From positions 1-18,761 of the forward strand of contig CAZPMT010000109.1 in the NCBI GenBank assembly GCA_964587655.1: a stretch of DNA of 18,761 bases, given 5' to 3'. The notes beneath the pieces are model-generated. The model saw only the letters and a program-made list of their open reading frames with translations, ran no database searches and was not told the origin of the DNA. A program made the position numbers and the translations under genes. Positions 1 through 6,930 of this stretch are shown here, in pieces (position 1 is the first letter of the stretch; each line of letters starts with the position of its first letter). The DNA comes from CAZPMT01 sp964587655. Lineage in GTDB: Bacteria > Hydrogenedentota > Hydrogenedentia > Hydrogenedentales > SLHB01.

Positions 1-124
1 AAAACAAAGACTTGACTTACAAACCCAAGAAAAGACTAAAATGAAGACTCAGGTTAGAGCCTGACGGCAGGCAACGGAAACGGGGGTGCTGGCAAAAGGG
101 CCTTTCCTCACGGGGGGCGGGGTG

Positions 125-964
125 TTAGATCCGGCTTCGCCCTACCTCGGCGAGTGCGATTCTAAGCTGGTCGCAATCCAGAAACCGGTTCTGGGGTTTC
201 TTGTCGATCATTTTCATGATGATGTCACCCAACGCCGGGGGGCACCTTTTATTGACCAGCGTCGGGTGATCGGGCACAACCCGCAGGTGACAATGGTACA
301 GCGCCTGCAGGTTGTCCACCGGGAATGGCACCCGTTCCGTGAACATGACGTACAACGTGATGCCCAGCGAATAGATGTCGCTCTGGGCCGTTGCCTTCTC
401 CTTCTTCATGATCAATTCCGGCGCGACGTACATCGGCGTGACCTGCTCGTGCAACGAGGCATCGAACAACGAGATAAGGTAGCTGTTTCCGCACAGGGAA
501 AAGTCCACCAGCTTCACGATCCCCTTGCGCGTGAATAGAATGTTGGAAGGCTTTAGGTCGTGGTGCGTGAACCCGCGCTCATGGATGTATTGAAGGCCAT
601 TGCAGATTTGCGCGGCAATCACGAGGCGTTCCTGCAAGTTCCAGGAGCGGTTTTCCAGGTACCACTTCAGGTCCGGGCCGTCAATGTACTCGAGAACGAG
701 GCAGTCGCCTTCTTCGGCCTGGATGAACTCGAAGATCTGCGCCACGTTGGGATGTGAGAACTTCTGAAACTTGGACACGCTTCTGGCGAAGTCCCGCCGA
801 TGGAAGGTATTCCGGAAGAACGCTTCGTAGAAGAGCTTTACGGCGACCACGGTTTTCTTTTCCGGATCGTACCCCCTGTAAACGACTCCCGTACCGCCCT
901 TGCCGCGAATCAGATCGACTTTGAACCGATATACGGCTGACCTGTCGGGGCTCTGGAAGTCCAT
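125..964 (-). CDS. Stand-alone Ser/Thr protein kinase, Hanks type, with degenerate motifs
   Basis: 279-residue eukaryotic-type kinase domain with almost nothing else attached: no membrane segment, PASTA or other sensor domain, so it is probably cytosolic. Visible motifs: glycine-rich loop GKGGTG (21-26), ATP-anchoring Lys43 in VAVK, catalytic loop HHDLKPSN (134-141; Asp136, Lys138, Asn141), metal-binding Asp154 and an APE motif (181-183). Three positions depart from consensus: HRD reads HHD, DFG reads DFS (154-156), and the alpha-C helix Glu expected about nine residues before HPN (71-73) is Ser62. The residues most needed for ATP and Mg binding remain, so activity is plausible but not assured. 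The ATG follows GGGAGG by 9 nt. It lies 21 nt downstream of rsfS as the last visible gene of the gatC-gatB-rsfS run, so it is probably co-transcribed with translation genes. Its substrate is unknown. Confidence 0.9.
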   Translation of the reverse strand: MDFQSPDRSAVYRFKVDLIRGKGGTGVVYRGYDPEKKTVVAVKLFYEAFFRNTFHRRDFARSVSKFQKFSHPNVAQIFEFIQAEEGDCLVLEYIDGPDLKWYLENRSWNLQERLVIAAQICNGLQYIHERGFTHHDLKPSNILFTRKGIVKLVDFSLCGNSYLISLFDASLHEQVTPMYVAPELIMKKEKATAQSDIYSLGITLYVMFTERVPFPVDNLQALYHCHLRVVPDHPTLVNKRCPPALGDIIMKMIDKKPQNRFLDCDQLRIALAEVGRSRI

Positions 965-985
965 ATTGCCGTGCCTCCCGCCTTC

Positions 986-1387
986 CTAGTCCTCGATACC
1001 CAGATCGACCAGCGGCGCGTCTCCCCAAAACCCATCGATATCATAGAATTCGCGTGCCTCCTGGCGAAACACGTGGAAGATTATGTCGCCGTAATCAATC
1101 ACGAGCCAGCCTCCCTTGAACGCGCCTTCCGTGTGGATCGGCGCCACCTTGATTTCCTTCATGCCTTCGCGAACGCCGTCGAAGATGGCGCGCAATTGCG
1201 GTTCGCTCGCCGCACTGCAAACAACAAAGGCGTCCGCGATGAGCGTCAACCCTTGGACGTTATAGGCTTTCATGTCAATCGCTTTGTACTTCGCCGCGAG
1301 CGATCCGATGCGGAGCACGTTTGGCAGGAAGTCCGGTTCGGGCTCCGCCGCGGCATCGCTTCGCTTTTTCCTTACAAGTCTGGCCAA
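986..1387 (-). CDS. rsfS: Ribosomal silencing factor RsfS
   Basis: 133 residues of the RsfS/Iojap family. Known family role: binding uL14 (RplN) on the 50S subunit and blocking joining with 30S under nutrient limitation. The family core is clear: DAFVVCSA near residue 52, then GGWLVIDYGDIIFHVF and REFYDIDGFWGDAP towards the C-terminus. A short basic N-terminus (ARLVRKKR) precedes the fold. The start is a TTG, preferred because an AGGAGG sits 6 nt upstream and overlaps the gatB stop codon. That places rsfS 10 nt after gatB and suggests translational coupling. RsfS usually sits next to nadD or other genes, so its place between gatB and a kinase gene is a less usual context. Confidence 0.93.
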   Translation of the reverse strand: MARLVRKKRSDAAAEPEPDFLPNVLRIGSLAAKYKAIDMKAYNVQGLTLIADAFVVCSAASEPQLRAIFDGVREGMKEIKVAPIHTEGAFKGGWLVIDYGDIIFHVFRQEAREFYDIDGFWGDAPLVDLGIED

Positions 1388-1393
1388 CAGCGG

Positions 1394-1399
1394 CCTCCT
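1394..1399 (-). promoter_or_regulatory. Ribosome binding site of rsfS, overlapping the gatB stop codon
   Basis: Minus-strand AGGAGG, 6 nt before the TTG start of rsfS. Its first two bases (AG) are the last two of the gatB TAG stop. It fixes the non-ATG start and suggests that terminating gatB ribosomes re-initiate on rsfS. Confidence 0.7.
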
Positions 1400-2849
1400 A
1401 ACTGTCTCTTACATCGCCACGGGCCAATACATTCGCCAATATCTCGTTCACCAACTTCGGGTTGCCCTTGCCCTTCGTCGCCTTCATCATCTGGCCCACA
1501 AGAAAACCAAACGCCTGCTTCTTCCCCGCCCTATAGTCGGCGACGGGGCCGGGGTGTGCGGCCATTACCTCCCGGGCCATGGCCTCGAGCGCCCCGAGAT
1601 CGCTGATCTGGACCCATCCCTTCTCCTCGACCAGCACCTTCGGGGCCTTGCCCGTCTCGAACATAGCCACCAACAAATCCTTGGCGATCTTGCCGCTGAT
1701 CGTGCCGTCCTCGATTAGCGCCACCATCGCGGCCAGATCCTCGGGCGAGACCTTCCACCCCTCAATCGACGCGCACTTCGTGGTCGTCAAGAGGGCCTGG
1801 AGATCGCCCATGATCCAGTTCGCGGCCTGTTTCGCCGCCGCGCCCGCGTGAACGGTCTTCTCGAAGTAACCCGCCATCGCTCGCGAAGAGATCAGCACGC
1901 CTGCGTCGTACTCTGAAAGGCCGTACTGTTCCCGGAAACGAACAAGCCGCGCCCTCGGCAGTTCCGGCATCGACGCCCGAAGACGCTCCACCCATTCGTG
2001 GTCCACCGCCATCGGAACGAGATCCGGTTCCGGGAAGTAGCGATAGTCATGGGCCGACTCTTTTGAACGTTGCGAGACCGTGATACCTCGGCCGGCGTCC
2101 CAGCCGCGCGTCTCCTGCACCACCTTGCCGCCGGACTCGATGACTTGCATCTGCCGGGCGATCTCGTACTCGATGGCCTTCTGCGTACCGCTGAACGAGG
2201 CCACGTTCTTCACCTCGGTCTTCGTCCCGAAGACGGCCGCCCCTGGCTCACGGACGCTGATGTTCGCCTCGGCGCGCAACGACCCCTCTTCCATGTTGCA
2301 GTCGCTCACGTCCAGATACTGAAGTATCAGCTTCAACATCGTCAGGTACGCGTACGCTTCCCGCGCGCTTCGGATATCGGGTTCCGACACGATCTCGAGC
2401 AGCGGCACGCCGCTCCGGTTGAAATCCACGCCGCTCTCGCCACCGCCGATCGTGTGAACGTTGCGCGCGGTGTCCTCCTCGATGTGCGCGCGGGTGATGC
2501 CAATCCGCTTCGATGTTCCGTCGAGGTCGATCTCGAGCGAGCCATCGTGACACAGTGGAAGATCGTACTGGCTGATCTGATAGTTCTTGGCGAGGTCCGG
2601 GTAGAAGTAGTTCTTGCGATCCATCTTCGACCATTTAGACACGGTGCAATCCAATGCCAGGCCGACCGAGACGGCTGCTTCAATAACGGCGCGGTTCATG
2701 ACGGGCAGCACCCCAGGCATGCCAAGACAGACGGGACAGACGTTGGTGTTCGGCGGGGCATCGAACTTCGTGCTGCAGCCGCAGAAAACCTTCGACTTCG
2801 TGTTAAGTTCTACGTGGACCTCAAGCCCAATAACGGCTTCGTACTCCAT
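1398..2849 (-). CDS. gatB: Aspartyl/glutamyl-tRNA(Asn/Gln) amidotransferase subunit B
   Basis: 483 residues, the usual GatB length (about 475-485). GatB is the kinase and tRNA-binding subunit of GatCAB: it phosphorylates the carboxylate of Glu-tRNA(Gln) or Asp-tRNA(Asn) for amidation with ammonia supplied by GatA. The N-terminal signature GLEVHVELNTKSKVFCGC is followed by CPVCLGMPG; Cys23, Cys25, Cys38 and Cys41 form the family zinc site. The cradle domain motifs include RKNYFYPDLAKNYQISQYD, and the C-terminal YqeY-like tail ends with NPKLVNEILANVL. An upstream in-frame GTG at 2852 exists, but the ATG at 2849 has better spacing from AGGAG (4 nt). It follows gatC by 36 nt. gatA, often in the same operon, is not in the window. 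Confidence 0.98.
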   Translation of the reverse strand: MEYEAVIGLEVHVELNTKSKVFCGCSTKFDAPPNTNVCPVCLGMPGVLPVMNRAVIEAAVSVGLALDCTVSKWSKMDRKNYFYPDLAKNYQISQYDLPLCHDGSLEIDLDGTSKRIGITRAHIEEDTARNVHTIGGGESGVDFNRSGVPLLEIVSEPDIRSAREAYAYLTMLKLILQYLDVSDCNMEEGSLRAEANISVREPGAAVFGTKTEVKNVASFSGTQKAIEYEIARQMQVIESGGKVVQETRGWDAGRGITVSQRSKESAHDYRYFPEPDLVPMAVDHEWVERLRASMPELPRARLVRFREQYGLSEYDAGVLISSRAMAGYFEKTVHAGAAAKQAANWIMGDLQALLTTTKCASIEGWKVSPEDLAAMVALIEDGTISGKIAKDLLVAMFETGKAPKVLVEEKGWVQISDLGALEAMAREVMAAHPGPVADYRAGKKQAFGFLVGQMMKATKGKGNPKLVNEILANVLARGDVRDS

Positions 2850-2885
2850 CACTCTCCTCTACGGGTGAAGCTGCGCTGCCATGGT

Positions 2886-3182
2886 CTACTCGATATCAAG
2901 GATTCGTGGAACGAGAAAATACTCGCCGTCGGACTTCGGCGCGTTCCTGAGCGCCGCGTCGCGGTCCAACCCCGCCGAGGCCGCGTCTTCGCGAAACACG
3001 TTCGTCATCGGAATTGCGTGCATCGTCGGCTCGATGCCGGTCGTGTCCAGTTCGTTCAGCTTGTCCATGTAAGCGAGGATTTCGCCCATTTCCTTCGCCA
3101 GCCGTTCCTTCGTATCTTCGTCCGGCGAGAGATGGGCAAGCGCCGCCACGTACTCGACGTCCTTTTTCGATATCTTCGCCAT
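2886..3182 (-). CDS. gatC: Aspartyl/glutamyl-tRNA(Asn/Gln) amidotransferase subunit C
   Basis: 98 residues, typical for GatC (about 95-100), which wraps around and stabilises the GatA-GatB interface. The family pattern is clear: N-terminal helix KISKKDVEYVAALAHLSPDE, then the EMGEILAYMDKLNELDTTG helix, a middle MHAIPMTNVFREDA segment, and a C-terminal DGEYFLVPRILD tail. The reading frame stays open another 23 codons upstream, but those residues do not look like GatC and the family begins at this Met, so I use the ATG at 3182. No strong Shine-Dalgarno is visible. It is the first gene of the gatC-gatB-rsfS-kinase run and divergent from the oxidoreductase gene 221 bp away. Confidence 0.93.
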   Translation of the reverse strand: MAKISKKDVEYVAALAHLSPDEDTKERLAKEMGEILAYMDKLNELDTTGIEPTMHAIPMTNVFREDAASAGLDRDAALRNAPKSDGEYFLVPRILDIE

Positions 3183-3220
3183 AGGCCCACGCAGTCCTGA
3201 GGTCCATTCGATTCTAATGA

Positions 3221-3251
3221 ATAATACCACAGCCTGGTTTCCGCTGTCCAA
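3221..3251 (-). promoter_or_regulatory. Weak candidate promoter of the gatC operon
   Basis: On the minus strand a TTGGAC (3246-3251) precedes TATTAT (3221-3226). The -10-like hexamer is good, but the 19-nt spacing is too long for an ideal sigma-70 promoter. It is the best candidate in the 221-bp divergent spacer, about 40 bp before gatC. Confidence 0.25.
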
Positions 3252-3328
3252 GTAGAAGCCTCCTTGGCCGTCGACAAGCGCGCAGTGACCGGTGCGAAGT
3301 GCTGCACGAAGGGAGGTCTTGTGGGGGA

Positions 3329-3382
3329 TTGTGCTCTGAGAAAATCTGTGATACAGTCAGCAGTCGTGCGCGAGCACACGAC
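3329..3382 (+). promoter_or_regulatory. Candidate promoter and leader hairpin of the oxidoreductase gene
   Basis: TTGTGC (3329-3334) and GATACA (3350-3355) are spaced 15 nt apart, a weak sigma-70-like pair. Just downstream, the leader can form a hairpin: 5' arm GTCGTGC (3363-3369), a GCGA tetraloop (3370-3373) and 3' arm GCAC-ac-GAC (3374-3382). It ends 8 nt before the AGGAG ribosome binding site at 3391-3395. The promoter call is tentative; the inverted repeat is directly visible. Confidence 0.25.
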
Positions 3383-3403
3383 GGGAGATGAGGAGTTCCG
3401 GAT

Positions 3404-5299
3404 ATGGGTTCGCAATACGGCGGTTACATGGGCAAGGTGCTGAAGGTTGACCTCTCCCGCCGGGAAGTCGGCGAATATCCTTGGACGGACCAGGACCGCG
3501 CGATGTATCTGGGCGGGAAGATCATGGCGGCGCGCATCATCTACGACAGCGTTGTCCCGGGTACGGATGCGTTTGCGCCTGAGAACTGTCTTGTCGTTTC
3601 GACAGGGCCTCTTTCGGGCACGGGCGCTCCGTCGTCGAGCCGATTCAACGTCTCGGCGGTATCGCCGCTGACGGGTCTGCTGGCGTCGTCGAATTGCGGG
3701 GGTCCCTTCGGCTTGTCCTTGAAGAAGGCGGGCTATGACGCGCTCGTGGTTATGGGGAAATCCGGGACGCCTGTGTGGATCGAGATCACCGAGGACGACG
3801 TCCGGTTTCATGATGCGTCCGAGCTTTGGGGTAAGACCACGAGTGAGACGCAGGAAGTCCTCGGCGAGGATTGCGAGAAGATCGTGATCGGCCCGGCCGG
3901 AGAACATCTGGTTCGCTATGCGGCGGTGTTCAGCGGAGATCGCGCGGCTGGGCGCGGAGGGCTGGGCGCGGTGATGGGCGCGAAGAACCTCAAGGCGGTC
4001 ACGGCTCGCGGCGGTAAGGACACGCCGGTGCATGACCGGGAGAAGATGAAGAAGATCTATCGGGGCTGGGTGAAGCTTCTGAAGGACCACCCGTTGACGG
4101 GGGAAGCGTTGCCGAAGTACGGTACCGGGTTCCTGCTGCGCCTGATGAACGATCACCAATTACTGGCCACGCGGAACTTCAAACACGGCCAGTTCAAGGA
4201 TTTCGACAGCATTTCGGGGCAGACGCTCGCGGAGAAGCATCTGATCAAGAACATGGGCTGCCCCACGTGTCCGATTCGTTGCAGCCGTTTGGTTGAAGTG
4301 AACGGCAAGAAGGTGAAGGGGCCGGAGCTCGAGACGCTCGGACTTCTTGGCGCCAACATCGAGAACAGCGACCTCGAGGCCATCATGAGGTGGAACGTCC
4401 TGCTCGATGAGCTCGGAATAGACACCATGTCGGCCGGCGGCGTCATCGGGTTCGCGATGGAACTGGACGAGAAAGGATTATGGAAGACGGGCCTCGAATT
4501 CGGCAAGACGGAGAACCTGGATGAGATCTTCAAAGACATCGCGTATCGCCGCGGGATCGGCGATCTGCTGGCGGAAGGCACGCGGCGGTTGTCGGAGAAG
4601 TTCGGAGGAGCGGATTTCGCCATCCATTCGAAGGGCCTCGAGTTGGCGGCGTATGAACCGCGCGGGGCGGCGGGTCAGGGACTTGGTTACGCGACGGCCA
4701 ATCGGGGCGGCTGTCACTTGAACGCGGGTTACATGGTGCTGATGGAGGGGCTTGGGCTGTCAATGGACCCGCATACGACGCGATCAAAGGCCGCCCTCAC
4801 AGTGATGAATCAGAACTTGATGGAAGCGGTATCGGCATCGGGATGCTGCCTGTTTCCGTTGTTCTCTTTTTATCCAGGCTGGCTCATCTCACATCCCAAG
4901 CATATGGTCACGAGGATCGTCAACGGCCTTCTTCCGTATCTGGGAGGCTCCGCGAATATTCTCAACAAGATCCCCGGAAGAATGGCGCCGATCCACTTGC
5001 CCGCGCTGCCGTACACGCATGCGTTAAGTGCGGTCACGGGTATGAATGTCAACGTGGGCGTGTTCAAGGAGATCGGCGAGCGCGGGTTCAACCTCGAACG
5101 GCTTTTCAATATGCGCATGGGGATGACCGGCGCCGACGACACTTTGCCGAAACGGCTGACGGACGAATCGCAGATCGAGGGCGATCCACGGACGCGCGTG
5201 CCGTTGGCCGCGATGAAAAAGCAGTACTACAAGATCCGCGGCTGGAGCCAGGAGGGCGTCCCTCTCAAAGACAAACAGGAGAAGCTTAGCCTCAAGTAG
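3404..5299 (+). CDS. Aldehyde:ferredoxin oxidoreductase (tungsten/molybdopterin enzyme)
   Basis: 631 residues, close to the family norm (about 600-630). Enzymes of this family oxidise aldehydes to carboxylates, or reduce acids in reverse, with ferredoxin, using a bis-tungstopterin and one [4Fe-4S] cluster in the cytoplasm. The N-terminal domain carries SRFNVSAVSPLTG (79-91) and RAAGRGGLGAVMGAKNLKAV (180-199), a pterin-binding signature. Cluster ligands are present as CPTCPIRC (Cys286, Cys289, Cys293), with the fourth in SGCC (Cys481 or Cys482). DELGIDTMS (335-343) and LGYATANRGGCH (427-438) match the second and third domains. The start follows AGGAG by 8 nt. It is transcribed alone: no ferredoxin, ThiS/MoaD-like gene or tungstate transporter is adjacent. 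The AFOR, FOR and GAPOR subtypes cannot be separated by eye; overall it resembles AFOR most. Confidence 0.95.
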   Translation: MGSQYGGYMGKVLKVDLSRREVGEYPWTDQDRAMYLGGKIMAARIIYDSVVPGTDAFAPENCLVVSTGPLSGTGAPSSSRFNVSAVSPLTGLLASSNCGGPFGLSLKKAGYDALVVMGKSGTPVWIEITEDDVRFHDASELWGKTTSETQEVLGEDCEKIVIGPAGEHLVRYAAVFSGDRAAGRGGLGAVMGAKNLKAVTARGGKDTPVHDREKMKKIYRGWVKLLKDHPLTGEALPKYGTGFLLRLMNDHQLLATRNFKHGQFKDFDSISGQTLAEKHLIKNMGCPTCPIRCSRLVEVNGKKVKGPELETLGLLGANIENSDLEAIMRWNVLLDELGIDTMSAGGVIGFAMELDEKGLWKTGLEFGKTENLDEIFKDIAYRRGIGDLLAEGTRRLSEKFGGADFAIHSKGLELAAYEPRGAAGQGLGYATANRGGCHLNAGYMVLMEGLGLSMDPHTTRSKAALTVMNQNLMEAVSASGCCLFPLFSFYPGWLISHPKHMVTRIVNGLLPYLGGSANILNKIPGRMAPIHLPALPYTHALSAVTGMNVNVGVFKEIGERGFNLERLFNMRMGMTGADDTLPKRLTDESQIEGDPRTRVPLAAMKKQYYKIRGWSQEGVPLKDKQEKLSLK

Positions 5300-5379
5300 C
5301 ACAATCCGGATTCCCACAAAGTTTGAAATGGTCGGGGGACAACGCGCCCTCAAAATATGAAAAATGCTAACAAAGCCTC

Positions 5380-5408
5380 TTGCGATTAACCGAACAACAT
5401 GTCATTAT
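5380..5408 (+). promoter_or_regulatory. Candidate promoter of the prepilin-like gene
   Basis: TTGCGA (5380-5385) and CATTAT (5403-5408) are separated by 17 nt in an AT-richer patch of the 147-bp spacer after the oxidoreductase gene. The leader to the ATG at 5447 would be about 30 nt. Both hexamers match consensus at four of six positions, so this is plausible, not certain. Confidence 0.4.
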
Positions 5409-5446
5409 ATGGCCTCAGGAAACAACCAATCGGGAGGAGTAATATC

Positions 5447-6343
5447 ATGAAGAAAAAGAAGCACGGCTTTACCTTGATTGAACTGTTGGTCGTTATTGCT
5501 ATTATCGGAATTCTGGCCGCGATCCTCTTGCCGGCGCTCGCTCGCGCCCGCGAGGCCGCGCGCAGGGCAAGCTGCGCAAACAATCTGAAGCAAATGGGTC
5601 TATCACTGAAGATGTACGCGAACGAGTCCAAGGGACAGAAGTTCCCGCCGAATCATGCCGCGGGCGGCGACAACTGTGACGTGTCAGAGTTCAGGGCGAT
5701 GTTCCAGGGCGACTGTATGTACCCGGAGTACCTGAGCGACGCGAACGTTCTTGTCTGTCCGTCGGACGCCACGCAGGATCCGGGAAAGTGGCAATGCACG
5801 GTTAACCCGGACGCCGTATGTCCGTGCAAGCTTTGGGATACCTCGTACAATTACGTGGGATGGGTATTCGACAAGAGTTACTACATGAAGGACGGCATGG
5901 ACGCGAACGATCCGGCGATAACTGGCTTCGGTGAGGCTCTTCTATTTCTCGACGTCGGGTTCCTGCAGGGGATGATCAGTATCTTCGACATCGGAACGCT
6001 CGATCCGCCGGCTGCCCGCAAGCAAGTGGATGTGGACATCCCGTTCAGTCACCTAGACCTCGCGCGTGAGATGACGGGCTACCGTCTCCGTGAAGGAATC
6101 GAGCGCTTTTTCATCACGGACATCAACAATCCCGCGGCCAGCAGCAGAGCACAGAGCGAGATCTCGTTCATGTGGGACATCGTGACACCCTCGCGCACGA
6201 CCAACGACTTCAACCATATCCCGGGGGGCGGGAACATCCTGTACCTGGACGGGCACGTCGGGTTCCTGCGGTATCCGGCGGAACACCCGTATACGCGCGC
6301 CTTTGTCATGGTCATAGGGATGAACGGGACAGTGCCGCCATGA
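5447..6343 (+). CDS. DUF1559-type prepilin-like protein (type II secretion / type IV pilin fold)
   Basis: 298 residues. The type III-like leader MKKKKHG is followed by FTLIELLVVIAIIGILAAILLPAL: prepilin peptidase should cleave after Gly7, methylate Phe8 and use Glu12 (the +5 Glu). The hydrophobic helix runs to about residue 31, followed by the amphipathic EAARRASCANNLKQMGLSLKMYANE segment typical of DUF1559 proteins. Near the C-terminus is the family tail NHIPGGGNILYLDGHVGFL, with 10 residues between His257 and Asp268-Gly269 (usually 9). I use the ATG at 5447, not the upstream in-frame start at 5399, because GGGAGGAG lies 7 nt before it and the prepilin leader begins there. This large family is expanded in Planctomycetes, Lentisphaerae, Verrucomicrobia and Hydrogenedentes; it is probably an exported pseudopilin, and the exact function is unknown. 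Confidence 0.93.
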   Translation: MKKKKHGFTLIELLVVIAIIGILAAILLPALARAREAARRASCANNLKQMGLSLKMYANESKGQKFPPNHAAGGDNCDVSEFRAMFQGDCMYPEYLSDANVLVCPSDATQDPGKWQCTVNPDAVCPCKLWDTSYNYVGWVFDKSYYMKDGMDANDPAITGFGEALLFLDVGFLQGMISIFDIGTLDPPAARKQVDVDIPFSHLDLAREMTGYRLREGIERFFITDINNPAASSRAQSEISFMWDIVTPSRTTNDFNHIPGGGNILYLDGHVGFLRYPAEHPYTRAFVMVIGMNGTVPP

Positions 6344-6374
6344 CGTGAACGACGGACTCGCGTGGCATTCAGCG

Positions 6375-6411
6375 GGGGCCGGTTTCGGGAGAAACCGGCC
6401 CCTGTTTCTTT
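6375..6411 (+). terminator. Intrinsic terminator after the prepilin-like gene
   Basis: Perfect 12-bp stem GGGGCCGGTTTC (6375-6386) and GAAACCGGCCCC (6391-6402) around a GGGA loop, followed by the T-rich tail TGTTTCTTT. It starts 31 bp after the stop codon. There is no T-run on the other strand, so it acts on plus-strand transcripts. Confidence 0.9.
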
Positions 6412-6440
6412 CAGCCCGGATTCAGCGGCTGGAGCCAAAT

Positions 6441-6500
6441 GAACCCGTCCAGGCAATGGACGAAATGGACGTTGTGGACAGAGTGGACACGACCTTGCGG
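6441..6500 (+). repeat. TGGAC 9-bp-period repeat, copy 1
   Basis: Four TGGAC pentamers at 9-bp spacing (TGGACgaaa, TGGACgttg, TGGACagag, TGGACacg), preceded by GAACCCGTCCAGGCAA. The stretch aligns closely with copy 2 at 10934, with only scattered substitutions over about 65 bp. The inverted right arm of the other copies is not recognisable here, so this copy looks truncated or decayed. It lies downstream of the small DUF6485-type gene on the opposite strand. Confidence 0.85.
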
Positions 6501-6527
6501 GTGAGTCCTTCTGGCAATATCGCCGCG

Positions 6528-6725
6528 CTAGCTCCACGCGCGGATGAACGCCTCAAATGAGCGGTCGTAAGTTTTCTCAACGTCCGGGGGAAAGCAGCAG
6601 CCGGGCAATTGGCGCTGGGCGAGATGGCTGTGAAGACACTCGCAGCACAGCGCGCGCCGCGTACAGGACGTGTAGGTGCACGTGCACCGATCGAGGTTCT
6701 TATTTCTGTTTGGACAATCCGCCAT
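6528..6725 (-). CDS. Small Cys-rich protein, DUF6485-like
   Basis: 65 residues with nine cysteines (4, 14, 16, 21, 27, 28, 30, 43, 44) in the order CPN...CTCTYTSC...LCCECLHSH...LPGCCFPPD, ending in EKTYDRSFEAFIRAW. From memory this matches DUF6485, a small family of unknown function with a probable metal-binding Cys knuckle; the C-terminal TYDRS helix is characteristic. The ATG at 6725 is chosen because minus-strand AAAGGAG lies 8 nt upstream. The frame continues open to 6827, but that extension only translates the TGGAC repeat. The gene sits alone between ftsW and the prepilin gene, bracketed by two copies of the repeat. The function is unknown. Confidence 0.8.
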   Translation of the reverse strand: MADCPNRNKNLDRCTCTYTSCTRRALCCECLHSHLAQRQLPGCCFPPDVEKTYDRSFEAFIRAWS

Positions 6726-6733
6726 TCCAGAGA

Positions 6734-6740
6734 CTCCTTT
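6734..6740 (-). promoter_or_regulatory. Ribosome binding site fixing the start of the DUF6485-like gene
   Basis: Minus-strand AAAGGAG, 8 nt before the ATG at 6725. It supports this short Cys-rich frame as a real gene and rejects the upstream GTG at 6827. Confidence 0.7.
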
Positions 6741-6780
6741 CCGGTTCATCCCAAATTCGACAGTCAAAGCAGCTTCTTCG

Positions 6781-6880
6781 GTCCAGCCCGTGGACGATGT
6801 GGACACTGTGGACGTCGTGGACTTCACCGTGAGGGTTAATGCCTCTTGAGATCACTTCGTCTACGACGTCCAGCCCGTCC
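6781..6880 (+). repeat. TGGAC 9-bp-period repeat hairpin, copy 3
   Basis: Left arm: tandem TGGAC units at 9-bp period (6791-6824). Right arm: the inverted form TCGTCTACGACGTCCAG continuing to GTCC (6857-6880). The arms share the complementary core TGGACGTCGT / ACGACGTCCA around a spacer of about 30 nt. It spans the space between the DUF6485-like gene and ftsW. The leading GTCCAG and the GTGAG after the left arm also occur in copy 1. Confidence 0.8.
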
Positions 6881-6897
6881 GCTGACTAAGCAGACGG
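6875..6897 (-). terminator. Hairpin shortly downstream of ftsW, weak terminator candidate
   Basis: On the minus strand CCGTCTGC and GCGGACGG pair (one U-G wobble) around a 7-nt loop, about 33 bp after the ftsW stop. No T-run follows, so if it ends the dcw transcript it would be inefficient or factor-dependent. It adjoins the copy 3 repeat. Confidence 0.3.
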
Positions 6898-6930
6898 CGC
6901 GAATTTCAACTGCCGTTTCTCGCCTTGCTC

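Noticed and set aside
59..72. Terminator after the kinase gene (GCCTG-acgg-CAGGC)
   Set aside because: Only a 5-bp stem and no T-run on the minus strand; too weak to call.
2070..3200. A 376-codon plus-strand open frame antisense to gatB and gatC
   Set aside because: It lies opposite two clear genes, its protein is Arg/His-rich with no recognisable fold, and such antisense frames are common in GC-rich coding DNA.
3056..4159. A 367-codon minus-strand frame across gatC and the oxidoreductase
   Set aside because: It overlaps gatC in another frame and the oxidoreductase on the opposite strand, both well supported; its protein is Arg/His-rich and unfamiliar.
6345..6560. A 71-codon plus-strand gene after the prepilin gene
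   Set aside because: It runs through the strong terminator and repeat copy 1, lacks a ribosome binding site, and overlaps the better supported Cys-rich gene end.
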